Below are positions 59,300 to 64,000 of a DNA stretch of 64,000 bases, one piece after another (position 1 is the stretch's first letter; the number at the start of each line of letters is the position of its first letter). This DNA comes from Cyathus striatus. Its lineage: Eukaryota > Basidiomycota > Agaricomycetes > Agaricales > Nidulariaceae. A program made the translations under genes and the position numbers. The notes beneath the pieces are model-generated. The model did not search any database, was not told the DNA's origin, and was given only the letters and a program-made list of their open reading frames with translations. The stretch lies in the NCBI GenBank assembly GCA_025738555.1, contig JAOVFP010000003.1, forward strand, positions 2,914,001 through 2,978,000, in the 5' to 3' direction.

Positions 59300-60952
59300 T
59301 GTTGAGATGACAGAAAATTAGTCTCATCGCGCTGGTTCCAGATGTTGACTCATCAGTTGGTGTGTGAAATTTTAAAGCATAAAATAACACGGTTATCACA
59401 TTTGTCAACATATGTCATATACCATCAATCATGGGAAATCTAGTCTACATGCACCACTTCTACCTCATTAATGTAGATCATCTATTTCACCGTTAGAAAC
59501 GTAGGATAGACTGGAGCCGTTCAGAGAGATGTAGATATTGCTTAATATATATTTTTCATAAGATAAAGTCGGATAATGCGCTGATGTGTATGAAACATTT
59601 AAAAATAAATAACTTGCCTCCTTCCGCCACATTCACCAAATGACAGAAAGCTAGTCTCGCTGCACTGGTTTTAAATGCTGACTCATCTGTTCTTTATCTG
59701 AATGCTCCGGACAAATATCACACGGTAATCATCATACCGTTAATTCATTTGTCCGCATATGTCATATAACATTAATTATGGTGCATCCAGTCTACATGTG
59801 CTACTTTTACCTCATTAATGTAGATCCTCTACTTCTTTATAATAAAAATAAGATACACTGGTGCCGTTCGAATATACATAGATATTTCACAATATCTTGC
59901 TACATAAGATAAAGCTAGGTCCCTATAATGCACAAATAAATGCGACAAATAAAATATGAAAATATTGTCTCCTTCCGCCACATTCACCAGATGACAGGAA
60001 TCTATTCTCGTCACGCTGCGTTTATGTGCTGACTCCTGTGTCATTTGAAAACGCAAAAAAGATCCCCATAATGCACTAATAAATGCGAAAATTAAAAATG
60101 AAGATCTTGCCTCCTTCCGCTACATTCAGCAGATGACAGGAATCTAGTTTCGTCGCGCTGGTTTTAATTTCCGATGCATCTGTCATTCTCAGAATGCGGA
60201 AAACAAATATCCCATGCATATCACTTCTGTCTGCATACGGCACATCCCATCAATCATAGGATATCCAGTCTATATGCACCATTTCTACCTCATTAATTTA
60301 CATCCTCTATTTTGCTATTATAAATGTAGGATACGCATGATCCTTTAAGATAAATGTAGATATATCACAATATACCTATTCCATATGATAGATCCCTATA
60401 ATGCACTAATAAATGCGATAAATTACAAATGAAGATCTTACTTCCTTCCACCACATTCATCAGATGACAGGAATCTAGTCTCGTCGCGCTGCGTTCATGT
60501 GCTGACTCGTGTGTCATTTTCAGAACACAGAAAACAAATATCCCACGCCTATCACTTCTGTCCGCCTATGGCACATCCCATCAATTAAGGTAAATCCAGT
60601 CTACATGCACCACTTCTACCTCTTTAATTTACATCCTCTACTTTTCAATTATAAATGTAGGATATTCACAGTCCATACAGATAGATGTAGATATTTCAGA
60701 ATATACCTCTTTCATAGGATAGATCCCTATAATGCACGAATAAATGCAAAAAATTAAACTTGAAAATCTTGCCTCCTTCTGCTACAATCATCATATGACA
60801 GGAATATAGTCTCGTCGTGCTGCGTTCATGTGCTGACTCATGTGTCATTTTCAGAATGCGGAAAACAAATATCCCACACCTATCACTTCTGTCTGCCTAT
60901 GGCACTCCCATCAATTAAGGTAAATCCAGTCTACATGCACCACTTCTACCTC
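59300..60952 (-). repeat. ~330 bp satellite, about six units, inverted (right array)
   Basis: Minus-strand copies of the left-array unit. The CTGACTCA-type core recurs near 59,347, 59,683, 60,028, 60,168 (short unit), 60,502 and 60,835. The array stops at GGTGCATGTAGACTGG.../CCTC where the KDZ element end begins at 60,953, so it was longer before that insertion. Confidence 0.95.
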
Positions 60953-61460
60953 CAGTAATTTACGCTCCCCCACAGGTATACGTGGACTCCACGTAGCCTC
61001 CATGTAGCCTCCATAAATTCTATATGGAGTCCATGTGGAGTCCATGTAAAGTCCACATTGAGTCCATAAATTCCATGTAAACTCCTTGTGGAGTCTACAT
61101 AGTTCCACATGGAGTCCACATGGAGTATATATGAACTTTACACATAGATTAAAATTCATATTTACTCCACATTGCACCCACATGGAGTCCACATGTAGTA
61201 ATAAAAGTCCACATACACTCCTCATTCATATGTGAAGAACATTGTAGAGGTTTATGTATACTCCACATGGAGTACACATGGACTATACATGGAGGTATAC
61301 ATGGACTATACATGGACTATACATGGAGTACACATGGAGTACACATGGAGTCTAGTGAACTTTATGAACAGTTCATGATGTCTGATATGTATAAGCCTTA
61401 TATAGAGTCCACATAAAATTTACATGGAGTTGTCTATCTTATACGTGAATTTTAATGATA
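60953..61460. repeat. Terminal and subterminal repeats of a second KDZ transposon
   Basis: Begins CAGTAATTTACGCTCCCCC and continues as palindromic GGACTCCATGTGGAGTCC-type repeats to about 61,440. It breaks the ~330 bp satellite, which read on past this point in other units (CCTCATTAATTTACATCC), so this is the insertion boundary. It lies 80 bp from the 3' end of the KDZ gene that follows, so it is taken as that element's left terminus. Confidence 0.75.
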
Positions 61461-61539
61461 CAACTAGCATCATATACATATATTGAAAATGAACAACAAA
61501 TATTGTACTAACCTATACTACTTAGCAGCACTTGGTGTA

Positions 61540-63850
61540 TTAGTCATCCCTCTCTATATCAATTCCTATTTCCTCATTGTCATCTTCTTCTACCACTTGA
61601 TCTTTCATTTGTTGCCTCTTTATAACCCTTTGTGTGTGTAAAAACAATAGTGTGTGCATGGTCCAGTTAAAATTAGATAATGTCATTCTGTTCAACATTG
61701 TTTGGAAGCCACCTATCCATGCATTTAATTGCTCACATGCCTTATGTTACTAATTAGCAATAGTTATACAATTATAAGAATATAAAACTAACTTGTGTAT
61801 TAAATGCACGTTTGTAATGTGGAACACCATTCACATCATGTTCAACCACAACTAAATTTGGAGCAGATCCATTTAATGGTGCTGGGTTACACCATTTACG
61901 ACATATATAATCAGTCACCCTATGATTAATATAATGATAAGAGTCAACAACAAATCATGTTGTATTTTTCCACTCTATCCATTTCCCATTTGTAGCTGCA
62001 CTTTTGAGAAGAACACAGGCTTTATCTATGCATACATAACTTGGCCGGACATCCTCTGTTGGAAATACTTTTTCTAAAAATTCAAATATTTGATCTATAG
62101 ACTCAGACTTATCAAACTTTGCCCAAGCAAGGACTACACCACATGGTGCACAGATTGTTTCAATGCAATAAAATCGTGATGGAGAAAAGTAGTCCTTTTT
62201 TTTCTTTTCCTCCTTGGAGCTCATAATATCATGTGCTTGAACTTGTCTATTGATCTGAGGTAACCATGGGAGTTGTTCTTCCTGGGTACGCCGTAATATT
62301 CTTTGGACACCAAGTAATGACTGTCTGCCAAATCTTGTGAAATGTGATCGCCACTTTTGCTGGTGCTCTTCACATGCCTTTGTATTTTGAACTAGATTTT
62401 TATTGCAGCCATTTACTCTGCATAAATTTTTGTGTAGTACTTCATGCATAGCACAGAAAACACCTTGTCTTGCATTGACCAGATCTTGAGTACAGTTCTC
62501 TATGGCACAATGAGCAGGTCCCATAACAATGCCATCTACAACAACCATATTTACAAGTGCTGAATTCTCATTTAAGCTCTCATTTGGACTTGGATCAATA
62601 TTCATTGCATTTTGAGCATTATATCTTGCTTCAGCAGCATCTCTAGCTGCTCTATCTGCATCCCTACCTGTTAATGCAGGTATATTTTGGTTTTCATCTA
62701 CTTGTGCTACTGCAGCTGGATCATCAGGTGTAATTATATCGGCATTAGCTTTGTATCTCTGTGTACATTCACTGCAGTGGTGATTTTCTGCACTTCGTAC
62801 AATACCTTCTTCTCCCAAATGTGTAAAGGCATGTCTAGTTACATCATCAATTTTTGTTCCATCAGCTATTTTCAAAACAGTATTAGAACTCAAGGCAACT
62901 TGTCGAATAGATTCCTGTACAAATGCTTGCCAAGCTTGCCGGCGTGAAATTGCCTTGGATTCTCCCTCATTTATAATAAATGTTGTATTCCAAAATTCTG
63001 AAAATGCAGATGCAGATGCATGAAAGCTGTATATTGCATTTACAACAGCAGATGAAAATGTACGATCAACCCAAACTTGTTTTCCCACTTTAAGGTACTT
63101 TGCCAGATTTAAGTATATTCTGTCCCGCTGTGCAGAATTAAATGGATTAATTACACTTTTATGGTCTGCATAATAAATTGCTTTGCAACAACTACATTTG
63201 CCACTAAGAACATGAGAATTCAGATATTGTTTACTGTCTTTGATCAATGAAACACGTGGAATATCACGAGACCGAGACTTCTGACTTAATGACCTTCTAT
63301 AACAATTGCGATTATTACATTCTGCACGTGCAGGGCAAATTAAAAAGATTGGCTCAATGACAGAGTGAGATATTGGTTTAAGCCACTCAGTAAATCTTCC
63401 ATGCTCATCATATGGATCTAATTTCAATATCTTTGAAAATGCATTCATCTTCAATCCAACTTCTGTAATAAATGATTCTTCATCTACTTCAGTATTTTCA
63501 TTTGAAGTGAACAACTTGTAAATATCTTCATTTAATTTTTCATAAAGTGCTCTACTTAATGCATTCATCCAACTAGTATGAACTTGTGCATGTTCATCTT
63601 GTAGTGATGGATTTTGTTGTCTTGCATGTAAGTTTAATAAATCAGTATTGTTAGTTAATGTTAATAGCAGTAATATAACTGTATTCAAGTTAATTTCTGA
63701 ACTGAAGTTGTCTTCAATAAATTGTGCAAATATAGAAAATTTCACTGATGGAAATGGATCTTGCATTGCTGAAACTGCAGGAAATAACCCAATGAAGATA
63801 TAAAATATAATCAAATTGCTTAATATCTTCCAGATGTTCCTGTTAGTCAT
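61540..63850 (-). pseudogene. KDZ-family transposase with CxC5/CxC6-type cysteine clusters, one TGA stop
   Basis: Exon 1 is 63,850-61,793 and exon 2 is 61,740-61,540, joined in phase by a 52-base intron: 753 codons. Domains: an N-terminal region with a hydrophobic start; a CxC5-like part (CPARAECNNRNC, GKCSCCKAIYY, then WVDRTFSSAVVNAIYSFHAS); a CxC6-like cluster (HCAIENC...GVFCAMHEVLH, LCRVNGCNKN, CEEHQ) near residues 455-515; and the catalytic part with CIETICAPCGVV, VCIDKAC (Asp), VVDSYHYINHR (Asp) and ACEQLNAWIGG (Glu). The only interruption is a TGA at 61,957-61,955, directly before FVVDSYHY where Arg is typical. The CxC5/CxC6 pairing is known from basidiomycete KDZ transposases. The stop may be the sole lesion, so this is a very young copy. 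Its 5' terminus lies beyond the window. Confidence 0.85.
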
Positions 63851-64000
63851 AATTGTCAGTAGAAGGACCAGAGTTATATAATTTAAGAAATCAATTGGAA
63901 AAGATTAGCATCAACACATCAACAACACATCAATTGTTTGTTTCATGTATATACAAAAACTATTTCACATAAAGCACTATACTCACAAGTTAGTTTTCTT

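Larger units (their letters stand above)
34930..60952. mobile_element. Proposed giant composite element bounded by inverted satellites, carrying a KDZ transposase and cargo genes
   Basis: What is seen: the same ~330 bp satellite lies at 34,930-38,860 in plus orientation and at 59,300-60,952 in minus orientation. Adjacent to each array, inside, is a member of the same 4-exon gene family pointing outward (39,133-40,236 minus; 58,186-59,193 plus), with matching 5' flanks (CTGAAACACGGACATATCCA). Between them are a third family member, two intact multi-exon genes and a KDZ transposase. Inference: a ~26 kb mobile element with subterminal satellite arrays. The alternative is a chromosomal inverted duplication. 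No terminal inverted repeat or target duplication was identified, and the right end is obscured by another KDZ insertion at 60,953. Confidence 0.4.

Overview
The window looks like a repeat-rich, accessory stretch of a filamentous fungal genome, most probably an agaricomycete basidiomycete. The evidence is: two KDZ-type transposases with the cysteine clusters seen in that group, a fungal NACHT/NLR-like gene remnant, a fungal Helitron, a chromodomain Ty3/gypsy element, a hAT element with a BED finger, and many 48-60 nt introns. No rRNA or tRNA gene was recognised. I cannot name the species.

Layout. 1-5.15 kb: the minus-strand protein of a Helitron that runs off the left edge, frameshifted in its Rep part and readable through its helicase part. 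5.2-8.7 kb: gene-free, with two pyrimidine-rich tracts around a possible solo LTR. 9.0-13.3 kb: an intact gene of unknown function, its decayed tandem paralogue, and a second unknown two-exon gene. 13.7-16.4 kb: a ~320 bp satellite whose units carry two conserved hairpins. 17.6-28.3 kb: a dead hAT element split by a complete Ty3/gypsy chromovirus (20,360-27,184, 375 bp LTRs, GATAC target duplication). 28.3-31.5 kb: an NLR remnant broken by a 1.07 kb MITE-like insert. 32.7-34.6 kb: a satellite-bearing inverted-repeat element, a TPR fragment and a perfect 21 bp hairpin.

34.93-60.95 kb is the most unusual part. A ~330 bp satellite (12 units on the left, about 6 inverted units on the right) flanks ~20 kb. 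Inside each satellite edge lies a member of one 4-exon gene family, pointing outward toward the satellite. The interior holds a third family member, an intact 8-exon gene (672 aa) with tandemly duplicated exons separated by GC-AG introns, an intact 9-exon gene (411 aa) with duplicated zinc-cluster exons, and a KDZ transposase divergent from it. A 4.5 kb satellite-built palindromic element sits in the middle. I propose a giant cargo-carrying element, probably KDZ-related, or else a large inverted duplication. A second KDZ transposon (60.95 kb to beyond the right edge) is inserted in its right satellite.

A common theme is CpG decay. Nearly all in-frame stops in the gypsy, KDZ, NLR and family genes are TGA where paralogues or family consensus have Arg, as expected for CGA to TGA. 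All but one of the differences I could find between the two gypsy LTRs are CpG transitions. This points to cytosine methylation of repeats, while the two large unknown genes have stayed open.
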